Position numbers and translations under genes: made by a program. DNA of 49,240 bases from Candidatus Binatia bacterium (GTDB lineage Bacteria > Desulfobacterota > Binatia > Bin18), in assembly GCA_022824615.1 (NCBI GenBank), contig JAJDZM010000052.1, forward strand, positions 1 to 49,240. Direction: 5' to 3'. Positions 1 through 7,514 of the stretch are shown here, piece after piece (the first letter of the stretch is position 1; every line of letters starts with the position of its first letter). The notes below the pieces were generated by a model that had not been told where the DNA came from, ran no database searches, and saw only the letters and a program-made list of their open reading frames with translations.

Positions 1-72
1 TAACGTCACATAGGGCGCGACTAACGCCCACTCCTCATCACTGACATCACTCGGATACGCTCTCCGCTTCAT
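1..72 (-). mobile_element. IS5-family transposase, N-terminal fragment running off the window edge
   Basis: Reading leftward, an ATG at 72 opens a frame of 24 codons that is still open at the window edge. It contains YPSDVSDEEWALVAPY, the typical start of IS5-family (DUF4096-type) transposases, which begin with a basic Met-Lys-Arg stretch, then Tyr-Pro-(S/T)-D-(V/L)-(S/T)-D-E-(E/Q)-W. The element's left end must lie between 73 and about 114, because the tmoD stop codon is at 115-117. The insertion is therefore almost flush with the monooxygenase operon and in the same orientation. Terminal repeats cannot be confirmed from one end. Family assignment is from the short N-terminus only but the motif is distinctive. 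Confidence 0.7.
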
Positions 73-114
73 CCCCCCACTTTAATCCACCACCCCATAA
101 GTGCATAACACCCT

Positions 115-414
115 CTAGAAATTCTTCGTCAAATAGAAGCGCATATAGTGCGCGCTGGTTTCGATCTGTCCGGCAAAAGAACTGAGGACGGTCTCCAGTT
201 CCTGCATGTGGAACGGCCGGCCGAGGTTGGCCTCCATGGTCTCGCGCCTGATGAGACACTCGGTATCGGTCTCGACCCGAACGTAAGCATAGTGGTTTTC
301 GACCCGCACCTCTTTATCCGGGTTGTCTTCGTAGATCGCGTCAATTGCCGCATCCGCGATATCCCCGGCGCGGAGCACCGGGCCGACTTTGTTGTTGCCT
401 GTCTGTTTGTCCAT
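115..414 (-). CDS. tmoD: Toluene/alkene monooxygenase effector (coupling) protein, TmoD-like
   Basis: A 99-residue protein of the MmoB/DmpM family. These small cofactor-free proteins bind the di-iron hydroxylase and tune substrate access and coupling of electron transfer to hydroxylation. The core reads NKVGPVLRAGDIADAAIDAI, followed by a middle beta region with ECLIRRETMEANLGRPF, both typical of TmoD/TouD. Length matches the family (about 100 residues). It starts 2 nt after the tmoC stop and is the last gene of the operon inside the window. The reductase gene that normally follows or flanks this set is not here; an IS5-type element begins just downstream. Family call is firm; the substrate of the complex is not known. 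Confidence 0.9.
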   Translation of the reverse strand: MDKQTGNNKVGPVLRAGDIADAAIDAIYEDNPDKEVRVENHYAYVRVETDTECLIRRETMEANLGRPFHMQELETVLSSFAGQIETSAHYMRFYLTKNF

Positions 415-416
415 AT

Positions 417-755
417 CTATACTCCGACGCGCTTTGGCTCTCTGCCAACGACGTCCACATAGATTTCGTCCTGCTCGATTTTAACGGGATAGCGGGCCAG
501 TTCGCAGTCTTGGGGATTGATCCCTTGGCCCGTCGTGACATCGAATTGCCACACATGGGCGCTGCATGTGAGCACCTTGTGGCCGTCGAAATCGCCCTCG
601 GCCAAGGAGAACTGTTGATGCGGACAAATCCCCTGAATGGCGATGACCTCACCATCGATGGGATAGACTAGGACGATGGGTTGCCCGTCCACCTCATACG
701 CGGCCATATCACCCTCCCATATATCGTCGAGGCTACAGACTCGGGTGAACGTCAT
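417..755 (-). CDS. tmoC: Rieske-type [2Fe-2S] ferredoxin of the di-iron monooxygenase, TmoC-like
   Basis: A 112-residue Rieske ferredoxin that passes electrons from an NADH reductase to the di-iron hydroxylase. The two cluster-binding motifs are visible: Cys44-Pro-His46 (GICPHQQFSLAEG) and Cys64-Ser-Ala-His67 (TCSAHVWQFD). The protein is the size of T4moC and lacks a signal peptide, so it is cytoplasmic. It starts 24 nt after the tmoE stop and is followed 2 nt later by tmoD. In the Pseudomonas tmo/tou operons the ferredoxin gene precedes the effector gene in the same way, but there the beta-subunit gene comes after both; here the beta-subunit gene lies upstream. Confidence 0.92.
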   Translation of the reverse strand: MTFTRVCSLDDIWEGDMAAYEVDGQPIVLVYPIDGEVIAIQGICPHQQFSLAEGDFDGHKVLTCSAHVWQFDVTTGQGINPQDCELARYPVKIEQDEIYVDVVGREPKRVGV

Positions 756-779
756 ACTCTCAGTACAGTCGAGGGGAAC

Positions 780-1772
780 TCAGTGCAAGTCGAGAGATTG
801 TAAAAATCCGTGCACGGCCTGGGTGGCCGTGGTCGCAGCCTGCGGGCTGTCGGGCAAGGCCCGGCAGTACGCGTCGATGGCCCGTTCGGCCAGAGGGAGC
901 CACTGCTCCACCCAGCCGCGTATCACCACCAGGTTTTCGGGCCGTTCACCCGCAAAGCGGACCAGGGCGGTACTCCAGGTTCTGGAGCGCTGGACATCAC
1001 GATATTCGGAATCGGCAATCAGGCCGAGCAAGCTGTCGCCCTGCCGCCGGCCGGTGGCTGCCAGTTGACGCAGCAGGGCCTCATCCATGGCCGGCTTGGC
1101 CACCAGATTGAGCGCGACAAAACTCTCGCCCCAGTCATAGGCGACCAAAACCTTTTCCATCAGTTCACGAAAGCCTTGCCAGGCAGTGTCGTTTTCCCAG
1201 GCAGTGCGCTCAGCCGTCCCGAATCCGCTGTCCGGATAGATCTGTTTCAACTCGGCGGTCCGATACGCACGATGGGATACGCAGCGCAGGGCATCCGCGG
1301 CCTGATAGGTCGCGCAGTTCCGAATCGTACTCGATGGCACAATCTGGACGAGATAGTGCGAGGCCATCTGCACGGTGTGGTAGGCATAGCGGGCCGGGGT
1401 GTACAAGCGCGGCAGGGTAGCGACCCAGGCGGCAGTGAGGCCAGCGTCGTACTGGAGTTCGTTGTGCTGGTCGAACAGCCCTTCGATATAGGTCTCCTGG
1501 CCGTCTTGCAGGATGTTATAGGCGCGATAGGTGAGTTCATCGGGGTCACGGAACTCCTCCCAATCCCGACCGCTGAGCGGAGAGCCGTGACGGTATTTTT
1601 TGAACCACTTTGAGAGCGGGATATTTGGCCCGAGCTCAAACGGAGACTCCGCATTCTTGGCGTCGTACATGAGATTGGTCGAGACAATCTCATATTCGCT
1701 CGGGCGACGGCGGCGGCCGGCGAGATGACTCCAGGTCCGTAGCGGCTTGAGCGGTTCGGATTCGGTGCTCAT
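780..1772 (-). CDS. tmoE: Di-iron monooxygenase hydroxylase beta subunit, TmoE-like
   Basis: A 330-residue protein with the N-terminal signature of toluene monooxygenase beta subunits (PLRTWSHLAGRRRRPSEYEI), and no di-iron EX2H pair, as expected for the structural beta chain of the (alpha-beta-gamma)2 hydroxylase. Its ATG overlaps the tmoB stop by 4 nt (ATGA), which suggests translational coupling and 1:1 subunit output. In tmoABCDEF-type operons the beta gene sits fifth, after the ferredoxin and effector; here it is third, directly behind gamma. Length and end-to-end similarity in character to TmoE/TouE make the call secure; substrate cannot be read from this subunit. Confidence 0.92.
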   Translation of the reverse strand: MSTESEPLKPLRTWSHLAGRRRRPSEYEIVSTNLMYDAKNAESPFELGPNIPLSKWFKKYRHGSPLSGRDWEEFRDPDELTYRAYNILQDGQETYIEGLFDQHNELQYDAGLTAAWVATLPRLYTPARYAYHTVQMASHYLVQIVPSSTIRNCATYQAADALRCVSHRAYRTAELKQIYPDSGFGTAERTAWENDTAWQGFRELMEKVLVAYDWGESFVALNLVAKPAMDEALLRQLAATGRRQGDSLLGLIADSEYRDVQRSRTWSTALVRFAGERPENLVVIRGWVEQWLPLAERAIDAYCRALPDSPQAATTATQAVHGFLQSLDLH

Positions 1773-2041
1773 GGTGTGGGCTCGGGCGCTTCATAAAAGA
1801 GTTCGAGGCTTGTCATCGGCGTGATACCGGCCTCCGCAACCGTCATATCGCGCGGAAACGGTTTTTCAGCCCCGACTTTCCGCACCCGCAGCGGCACGTC
1901 CGGCTGCTGGTTCTTCTCGAAGCCGATACTCAGTTGGGCGGCCGTCTGGCACACTTCGTCCATCGTGTTCTGGGTATCGACGATGGAGACGTACAGGACA
2001 AACTCCTGGTGCAGATTATGGACAATGGGAATCTGTGCCAT
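1769..2041 (-). CDS. tmoB: Di-iron monooxygenase hydroxylase gamma subunit, TmoB-like
   Basis: A 90-residue ubiquitin-fold-like gamma chain of the hydroxylase. It shows the family's beta-grasp layout: a conserved start (EFVLYVSIVDTQNTMDEV), then LRVRKVGAEKPFPRDMTVAE near residues 50-70, matching the VRKH...LFPRDMTIAE region of TmoB. It has no cofactor and binds the alpha subunit. The gene begins 8 nt after the tmoA stop and its own stop overlaps the tmoE start (ATGA). Size is normal for the family. Confidence 0.9.
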   Translation of the reverse strand: MAQIPIVHNLHQEFVLYVSIVDTQNTMDEVCQTAAQLSIGFEKNQQPDVPLRVRKVGAEKPFPRDMTVAEAGITPMTSLELFYEAPEPTP

Positions 2042-2049
2042 ACGAACCC

Positions 2050-3567
2050 TCAGGCGGCCTGGACCTGCTCTTGGCGGTACTCCTCCAACCAGCTATGACC
2101 GAGGGCGTCTTCCCCCCACTCTCCCTCTTGGAGCGAAAAATAGTCGAGCAGCCCTTCGAGGGTTGGCGGCTGGATCATCCCGGCCACCATCCGGTCGGCA
2201 ACGCTCAGATGATCTTTGTAGCGGTCCGGGTCCTGCTGAAAGATCCAGCGGTCCACTTCCGAGCCGAAATGATACAGGCGGCCCTCGTGCTCAAGCGGAA
2301 AATCCTGCAAGGGCCGGCCGGTCTTGCCCGGAGTCCAGCCGGGCGTGCCGGTGATCGGCACTTGAGCCATATTGCAGAGCTGCACCATAGAGGGCAGAAC
2401 CGTGTCAACCGGGCCGTCTTTCAGGAAGCGGGCAATGATCGGGTCCCAGAAATGCGCTCCCCAGGTCTCTTCCCAGCCGGGATATTTCTCCTCCAGCCAG
2501 GCGCGTTCGGCCCGGCTGATGCCGGGCGGGACATCCCACCAGACCGATTTGTGAAAGGTCCAGATTCCGGCGTGCATCCCGTGATGGCGGGTATCGAGGT
2601 CGGCCAGCATGGTGTCCCAATACCAGGGGCGTTCCAGCCCTATATCGAGCAGGGTCCGCTCAAACTGGCCAAAGACCCACTCCTGCATGAACTCTTTGAA
2701 GGATTTCTCGCGGCGGTCGAGCGGGGTGTAATAGTCCATGGACGGACCGGTCACGGTGGCGAACAAGGTCCAGGCCCGCCAGATGGCAATATCCACCAGT
2801 CGCTGGGCTTCGGCCTTCTTCCCGTTTGCAATCAGGATTTTCACAGCCGGACCGCCAATCTGGGCGTGCCGCGCTTCATCGGTTTGAATACTCGAGGCAA
2901 GATTGGAAAAGGAAATATCACCGGCCTGAGCGGCGTCGGCCGCAAGACCAAGAAATTGCAGATTGGAAAATCCGGTCTCAAACGCAAAGGTCAGCATCAG
3001 CGCCACCCCAACCGCGTCGCGACCGGCCATGATGTCATCAAACAGATGCCGGGCGGCAACAACCGCCCACTCGTTGGTGTGCATCGACTTGGTCGCCCAG
3101 TCAAACTGCCGACTGCGGTGGACGTGTTCGTGCGGGAAATAGAGCTGAATCTGACCGTGGCGGTTCTCGTCCAGCGAGCCAAAGGTCGCCATGTTGCGCA
3201 GACCGCCGGCCTTGCCAAAGCGGGCCATGCGCGACTCCGCGCTCGACGCCATAGCCTCCAGCGTGGCGAACGCACCGTAGTGCAGCTTGAGAATACTCAC
3301 CCAGCCGGGCTCAGCCTGGTCCAGGAAATTGGCCCGCTGGAGCGCGGCCTTGACCGAATATACCCCGGCGTCCTTCTCGCGCTGGGTCCGCACGTATTCA
3401 CGATAGGTGACTTTATAGGGCTCGTCATAGCTCTCCCACACCTCAAGGGGTAAGCCCAGCGTCCCACTCTGCTCTTCAGGAAAAAGCGCATCTTCCGTGA
3501 CGTATTTTGGCGTCCAATTGGTGTCGCGGGCGATGTCATACCAGTCGGCTCGGTCCAAGAGCGCCAT
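2050..3567 (-). CDS. tmoA: Di-iron monooxygenase hydroxylase alpha subunit, TmoA-like
   Basis: The 505-residue catalytic subunit, which inserts one oxygen atom from O2 into an aromatic ring or alkene. It aligns without gaps to T4moA over the first 240 residues. All six iron ligands are present at the same numbers: Glu104, Glu134, His137 (DENRHGQ), Glu197, Glu231 and His234 (TDEARHAQ). The conserved active-site Thr201 is Ser201. Two pocket residues are bulkier than in toluene-4-monooxygenase: Phe100 (Ile there) and Leu103 (Gly there). The start is supported by AGGAGG about 10 nt upstream and by the promoter at 3618-3646. First gene of a five-gene operon. Toluene, benzene, isoprene or other alkenes are all possible substrates. 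Confidence 0.95.
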   Translation of the reverse strand: MALLDRADWYDIARDTNWTPKYVTEDALFPEEQSGTLGLPLEVWESYDEPYKVTYREYVRTQREKDAGVYSVKAALQRANFLDQAEPGWVSILKLHYGAFATLEAMASSAESRMARFGKAGGLRNMATFGSLDENRHGQIQLYFPHEHVHRSRQFDWATKSMHTNEWAVVAARHLFDDIMAGRDAVGVALMLTFAFETGFSNLQFLGLAADAAQAGDISFSNLASSIQTDEARHAQIGGPAVKILIANGKKAEAQRLVDIAIWRAWTLFATVTGPSMDYYTPLDRREKSFKEFMQEWVFGQFERTLLDIGLERPWYWDTMLADLDTRHHGMHAGIWTFHKSVWWDVPPGISRAERAWLEEKYPGWEETWGAHFWDPIIARFLKDGPVDTVLPSMVQLCNMAQVPITGTPGWTPGKTGRPLQDFPLEHEGRLYHFGSEVDRWIFQQDPDRYKDHLSVADRMVAGMIQPPTLEGLLDYFSLQEGEWGEDALGHSWLEEYRQEQVQAA

Positions 3568-3617
3568 ACGGTGTTCCCTCCTATGCCAGGCGTATCCGTA
3601 CTTCCGATGAGGGAGGT

Positions 3618-3646
3618 ATCATAGCCAACCGGGATATGGGGAGCAA
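3618..3646 (-). promoter_or_regulatory. Predicted sigma70-type promoter of the monooxygenase operon
   Basis: On the minus strand TTGCTC (3646-3641) is followed after exactly 17 nt by TATGAT (3623-3618). The -10 box matches the consensus at five of six positions, the -35 box at its first three positions and the fifth. Transcription would start near 3611, giving a leader of about 44 nt that carries AGGAGG before the tmoA ATG at 3567. No clear operator was seen around it. Motif match only. Confidence 0.5.
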
Positions 3647-3707
3647 CACGAAGGGAGGTAGGTCGAGCGGCTTTCTCTCTACTCTTGACCCGACATGGCA
3701 GCGTCTA

Positions 3708-4886
3708 TCACCGGCGAGATGCCAGCAGGGGAATGCTGCCGATGCAGCCCAGCCCGACCACGGTGGTAGCGATCGCCATCACAATGACCAGCTCATAGCC
3801 GCCCATTCTCCACACCAGTGCGGCCAGGGTGGGAGCGAGGGCCGCGGCCAGGATGGATGGGATAGCCAGAAAGCCGGAGATGATGCCGAAATGGGCTCTG
3901 CCCAGCAGTTCGGCGGTCATCACCGGGCGGAGAATACTGCTTATCCCAATCCCCGCTCCCTGGAGTACCACGAAGAGCGGGAGTAGCAGGGGAACGGCCT
4001 GGGAGCAGAACAGGGCGGTTGCCGCCCCGCTCATAGCAAGAAAACAGGTGAGAGCGATCCAAAACGTCGAAACGTATTTCTCCACTGCCAACATGGCCAG
4101 ACGACCCGCTACCTGCATGGGTCCGATCGAAGAGGCTGTGAGGACTGCCGCTTCATCTGACAGACCCCGTTCAGACAACAGCGGCAGGAGATGCGTCAGC
4201 AGGCTGAAATGTTCCATATAGGACATGCCGAATGCCACAGCGAGTAGCCAGAAGACCGGTGTCCTGAGCACACGCGAGGCCGCTCCAGGGTGAGCGCTGC
4301 TTGGAGTGGGTTGAGCGGTTCGATGCTGGTCCGCATGCCGACACGCATTCCAGATGAGGGGAACGGCAACCAGGAGATTGACGCCGGCGACAATGACCAC
4401 GGCACCTCTCCAGCCGACCCAGCCGACGAGCAGGTGGATACTCGGAAAGGCGAGAGTCCCGGCAAGACCGGCGACTAAGGTGACGATAGTGATGGCTTTG
4501 CGAGCCTTGTCACCCAGGGAATGCGTCAGGATGGAGAAGCACGCCTCGTAGAGCGAGCCGGCCATGGCCACGCCAATGCCGAACCAGAGACAGTAGAACT
4601 GCCACGGATGTTCAGCCCAGGCGAGGCCGGCCAGGAAGACGCCGCCCAGGGCGGCACTGCCGCTGAAGACGACCCGTCCGAAACCACGGTCTATGAGGCG
4701 TCCGGTCACAGGTCCGAGCAGGGCCGAAGTAATCAGAGCCAGCGTGAGCGCCCCGGCAAGCTCGGTTTTCGACCAGCCCAGGTCGCGCTCCCACTCAAGC
4801 AGCAGCGCGGGAAACGAGTAGTAGAGTGCCGCCCAGACCAGCGTTTCCGCAATCGCCAGCGGCCATACGATCCGATGGAAGGTCAT
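3708..4886 (-). CDS. MFS transporter
   Basis: A 392-residue membrane protein with about 12 hydrophobic segments and the major-facilitator motif A region between segments 2 and 3 (GPVTGRLIDRGFGRVV). A hydrophilic central loop (around ACRHADQHRTAQPTPSSAH) separates the two six-helix halves, as usual. It is most like the sugar/organic-anion or monocarboxylate type of MFS carriers in which the first helix contains a Trp-rich LVWAALYYSF segment. It is the last gene of the minus-strand run pckG to MFS, 77 nt behind the MaoC-like gene, so it could import or export a carboxylate used by that group. Substrate cannot be told from sequence. Confidence 0.85.
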   Translation of the reverse strand: MTFHRIVWPLAIAETLVWAALYYSFPALLLEWERDLGWSKTELAGALTLALITSALLGPVTGRLIDRGFGRVVFSGSAALGGVFLAGLAWAEHPWQFYCLWFGIGVAMAGSLYEACFSILTHSLGDKARKAITIVTLVAGLAGTLAFPSIHLLVGWVGWRGAVVIVAGVNLLVAVPLIWNACRHADQHRTAQPTPSSAHPGAASRVLRTPVFWLLAVAFGMSYMEHFSLLTHLLPLLSERGLSDEAAVLTASSIGPMQVAGRLAMLAVEKYVSTFWIALTCFLAMSGAATALFCSQAVPLLLPLFVVLQGAGIGISSILRPVMTAELLGRAHFGIISGFLAIPSILAAALAPTLAALVWRMGGYELVIVMAIATTVVGLGCIGSIPLLASRR

Positions 4887-4963
4887 GCTGTTGACGCTGT
4901 ATCAGCCGTCGAGACCGGGTAAAAGGCGGGACAGGCGCTGCGTACCGCTCTGTGATTGGACGG

Positions 4964-6046
4964 TCAGGTATAATGGCTGCGCCGTTTTACGGCCAGTTCC
5001 CGTTCGAGATAGAAAATCTCGATCTTTTCTCCCACCCCGTCTTTGGGGGTGAATTTATGACCGCGCAGGATGGTCTCGACAATGCCCAGGTCGGGCCGGC
5101 CGGGATACGCACGGCTGCCGGTTATCTCGGTCGAGGCGAAGACGGTATCCCCAACAAAAACCGGTCCGGTGTGTCGACCGGTCGCATAGCGCACATCCCC
5201 AACGGCATTATCGCCAACGTCGGGACAGGACAGGCCCAGGCAGAGATTAAACGGAATCCCGCCGTAGACGATCAACTGGCCGCCAATATAGCGCTCTGGA
5301 TTCTGGTCTATCAGGTACTGATTGGAGTGAACCTGGGAGGTGTTATCCAAGAGAGCGGTCCATTCCATGTGAGCGGTGGTCAGCGTCCGCCCGCGGGAAT
5401 GTTCGAGTATGTCGCCAACGCGAAAGTCCTCAAAATAGGTATCGTCATTGGCCAGGTGGGCCAGGTTTTCGTAACGCCGACTCTTGTCATACTCCGGCAC
5501 AACGAGCTCGCAGGGGATATGGGGAATCTCATCCAGGGCCGCGTCTTCGACCTGCGCATCCATATTGTCTTTCCAGATTTGCACCTTGCGCTGCAGGGTC
5601 AGTACGATTTCACCGTGCTGGTTCCGGCCGGTCGTCTGGACGTGGACAACACCCCGGTCCGGGTCCCATGAGGAAGGCTTGACGCCGAGGATGGTCGTCT
5701 CAACCTCAATCGTATCGCCGATATATACCGGAGCGCCAAAGCGCATATCGCGGTATTCGAGATTGGCTCGTGCGTTTTCAGAAATGTCTTCAACGCTCTG
5801 GCTGAAGACGATGTTCATCACCAAACCGGGTGGAGCCACCAGACCGCGGAAGCCGTACTGTTCGGCATAGCGTGCGTTTTTCGACAGCGGATTGGTTGTC
5901 ATGCCGAATTCGGTAAAGGCATTAAACAAGCCTTCGGTTATGGTTTTTCCAACCTTATGCCGAAACAACTGACCAACTGAAAAATCTTCGAGGAAATTAC
6001 CGCGCTTCTTCCGGATATGCACCCGTACTCCTTTGTGTCCGTTCAT
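4964..6046 (-). CDS. Double-hotdog MaoC-family hydratase, mesaconyl-CoA hydratase-like
   Basis: A 360-residue protein made of two MaoC-type hotdog domains (about residues 15-165 and 200-350), the layout of mesaconyl-CoA/beta-methylmalyl-CoA dehydratases. The second domain keeps a hydratase-2-like Asp...His pair in LLDNTSQVHSNQYL, while the matching part of the first domain (FGMTTNPLSKNARYAEQYGF) has lost it, as in many fused hydratases where one half is structural. Its start overlaps the stop of the metallo-hydrolase gene by 4 nt, so it is part of a tightly coupled operon with a cobalamin adenosyltransferase. That hints at CoA-thioester chemistry around methylmalonyl- or methylmalyl-CoA, but no mutase or lyase gene is present. 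Exact substrate is inference. Confidence 0.75.
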   Translation of the reverse strand: MNGHKGVRVHIRKKRGNFLEDFSVGQLFRHKVGKTITEGLFNAFTEFGMTTNPLSKNARYAEQYGFRGLVAPPGLVMNIVFSQSVEDISENARANLEYRDMRFGAPVYIGDTIEVETTILGVKPSSWDPDRGVVHVQTTGRNQHGEIVLTLQRKVQIWKDNMDAQVEDAALDEIPHIPCELVVPEYDKSRRYENLAHLANDDTYFEDFRVGDILEHSRGRTLTTAHMEWTALLDNTSQVHSNQYLIDQNPERYIGGQLIVYGGIPFNLCLGLSCPDVGDNAVGDVRYATGRHTGPVFVGDTVFASTEITGSRAYPGRPDLGIVETILRGHKFTPKDGVGEKIEIFYLERELAVKRRSHYT

Positions 6047-6729
6047 CTCAAGGCCGAGAGAAATTCCTGGCGCCCCCTGGCGCTGAGATGCAGATACATA
6101 TTGTGACGTTTTTGTGCCCCAAGGGTGTCCCAGGGCTGAGAGGCATAATTATGACCCGGATAGAGAACGGTCTCGTCTGCCAGTTGTGAGAGCGTTTGCA
6201 GGCTCGAGTACATGTCTTCCGGACTGCTGCCCGGCAGGTCAACCCGGCCGCACGAGTTAATAAACAGCGTATCGCCGGCCACCAGACGATTCTCAATCAG
6301 AAAACATTGTGAGCCGGGCGTATGTCCAGGCGTATGAATGAACTTGATGGTGAGCGCGCCCACAGTGGTCGTATCACCGCCCGCGACCTGCACGATATCG
6401 GAATCGGATACACCGACCAGGCGGCCGAGGAATTCGGATTCGGCCTTGTGGATATACACCTTGGCTTTCACCTGTTCGAGCAGTTCAGCCACACCCTGGA
6501 TGTGGGTACCGAACAAATCGCCACCGAGGTGATCTTGGTGATAGTGGGTCACCAGCGCCTGGGTAATGGTGAATCCGTCCTGTTCCGCGGCCTGAATGAT
6601 GGCCGGAATGTCCCAGGCGGCGTCGATAACGACCGCTTCACGCGTAGCCGTATCCCCAATCAGGTAGGTGAAATTCTGCATGGGACCAATTTCAACTTGC
6701 TTGAAATACAGGGAAGACTCGGCCATCAC
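6043..6729 (-). CDS. Metallo-beta-lactamase-fold hydrolase, glyoxalase II-like
   Basis: A 228-residue cytoplasmic MBL-fold protein. The metal-binding HxHxDH motif is present (THYHQDHLGG), followed by the third-ligand region HTPGHTPGSQC, the bridging Asp in LVAGDTLF, and the last His in LYPGHNY. The order and the SCGRVDLPGSSPEDMYSSL segment resemble glyoxalase II and persulfide-dioxygenase-like members, which act on thioesters or persulfides. It overlaps the genes on both sides by 4 nt. In this operon a CoA- or glutathione-thioester hydrolase role would fit, but the family is too broad for a firm substrate. Confidence 0.82.
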   Translation of the reverse strand: MMAESSLYFKQVEIGPMQNFTYLIGDTATREAVVIDAAWDIPAIIQAAEQDGFTITQALVTHYHQDHLGGDLFGTHIQGVAELLEQVKAKVYIHKAESEFLGRLVGVSDSDIVQVAGGDTTTVGALTIKFIHTPGHTPGSQCFLIENRLVAGDTLFINSCGRVDLPGSSPEDMYSSLQTLSQLADETVLYPGHNYASQPWDTLGAQKRHNMYLHLSARGRQEFLSALR

Positions 6730-7466
6730 GTCCCCTTCCGTGGGCGTTTTTTCACGGCGTTTTTGGCGCCACGGATGGATTTTGCCTTTTTCGTTCTGTC
6801 GGACCGGGCAGCCTTTCGCTCACTACTGCGCAGGCCACGCTCCCAGAGATATTCCGGCTCTCCCAGCTTTTGACTCACCCAACGAGAGAGGACGAACAGC
6901 AGGTCGCTGAGTCGATTCACATAGGTGAGCGGCCAGGGACTGAGGTCTTCTTCACGCGAGAGGCGCAAGATATCTCGTTCGGCCCGCCGACAGACGGTGC
7001 GGGCCTGGTGCAGGAAGCCCCCCACTTTTCCGCCACCGGGCAGGATAAAAGAGTTGAGCGGCTCCAGGTCCTTCTGACAGAAATCGATGAGGCGTTCGAG
7101 ACCCTTCACCTCCTGCTCGCTAACCCGGAACATGCCTTCGTAGGAGAAATCTGCGGGGGTGGCCAGCTCACTCCCGAGGTCGAACAGCTCATTCTGGAGT
7201 TGGCGCAGAATATCGTCCAGGTGTTCGGCAGCCGGCAACCGTGGTTTCAAAGAGTGAACGTGTCCTCCACTAGCAGGCGAAGGCTGGACACGTTTACTCT
7301 TCAGATCGTCATTGAATACCCGGGCCAGACCGACAACGGAGTTGAGTTCGTCCAGCGTCCCATAGGCCTCGATGCGGGCCGCATCCTTAGGAATCTTTTT
7401 CCCTCCAACGAGTCGGGTCGAACCCTTATCACCCGTCCGAGTATAAACCTTGGTAATGCGGACCAT
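6726..7466 (-). CDS. pduO: Cob(I)alamin adenosyltransferase, PduO type, with an in-frame insertion
   Basis: The enzyme transfers the adenosyl group of ATP to cob(I)alamin to make adenosylcobalamin, for example for methylmalonyl-CoA mutase. The N-terminal ATP-binding segment is clear (TRTGDKGSTRLVGGKK), as are RIEAYGTLDELNS, FILPGG, RTVCRRAERD and YVNRLSDLLFVLSR. The protein is long for the family: residues 56-73 (KSKRVQPSPASGGHVHSL) interrupt the loop between helices and are encoded entirely by a 52-bp palindromic repeat (7250-7301). A C-terminal basic tail (last 25 residues) is also extra. Since both flanking motifs stay in frame the protein is probably active. It overlaps the next gene by 4 nt and follows pckG by 48 nt. 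Confidence 0.88.
   Translation of the reverse strand: MVRITKVYTRTGDKGSTRLVGGKKIPKDAARIEAYGTLDELNSVVGLARVFNDDLKSKRVQPSPASGGHVHSLKPRLPAAEHLDDILRQLQNELFDLGSELATPADFSYEGMFRVSEQEVKGLERLIDFCQKDLEPLNSFILPGGGKVGGFLHQARTVCRRAERDILRLSREEDLSPWPLTYVNRLSDLLFVLSRWVSQKLGEPEYLWERGLRSSERKAARSDRTKKAKSIRGAKNAVKKRPRKGT
7250..7301 (-). repeat. 52-bp palindromic repeat element, copy A, inside the adenosyltransferase gene
   Basis: Arms of 16 bp (7250-7265 and 7286-7301) are inverted repeats with one mismatch that becomes G-U in RNA; read on the minus strand the first arm is AAGAGTAAACGTGTCC. The loop is 20 nt. A second element of exactly the same length and arm sequence lies at 26558-26609 (36 of 52 positions equal, most differences in the loop). 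The copy here is read through as codons 56-73 of the adenosyltransferase, where homologues have no such residues. It resembles in principle the in-frame palindromic elements known from Rickettsia. Confidence 0.72.
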
Positions 7467-7514
7467 TATGACTTGGGGCTGAGCATCTCAGGGCGGGGGC
7501 AATCGCATCCCTCT

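Noticed and set aside
2035..3453. Long plus-strand open frame of 472 codons
   Set aside because: It lies fully antisense to tmoA, whose sequence matches its family end to end; the plus-strand product has no domain sense. GC-rich codon use opens such frames.
7466..7514. Cobalamin riboswitch before the adenosyltransferase gene
   Set aside because: The 48-nt gap to pckG is too short and no B12-box-like sequence was seen; the gene seems to be read from the pckG promoter.
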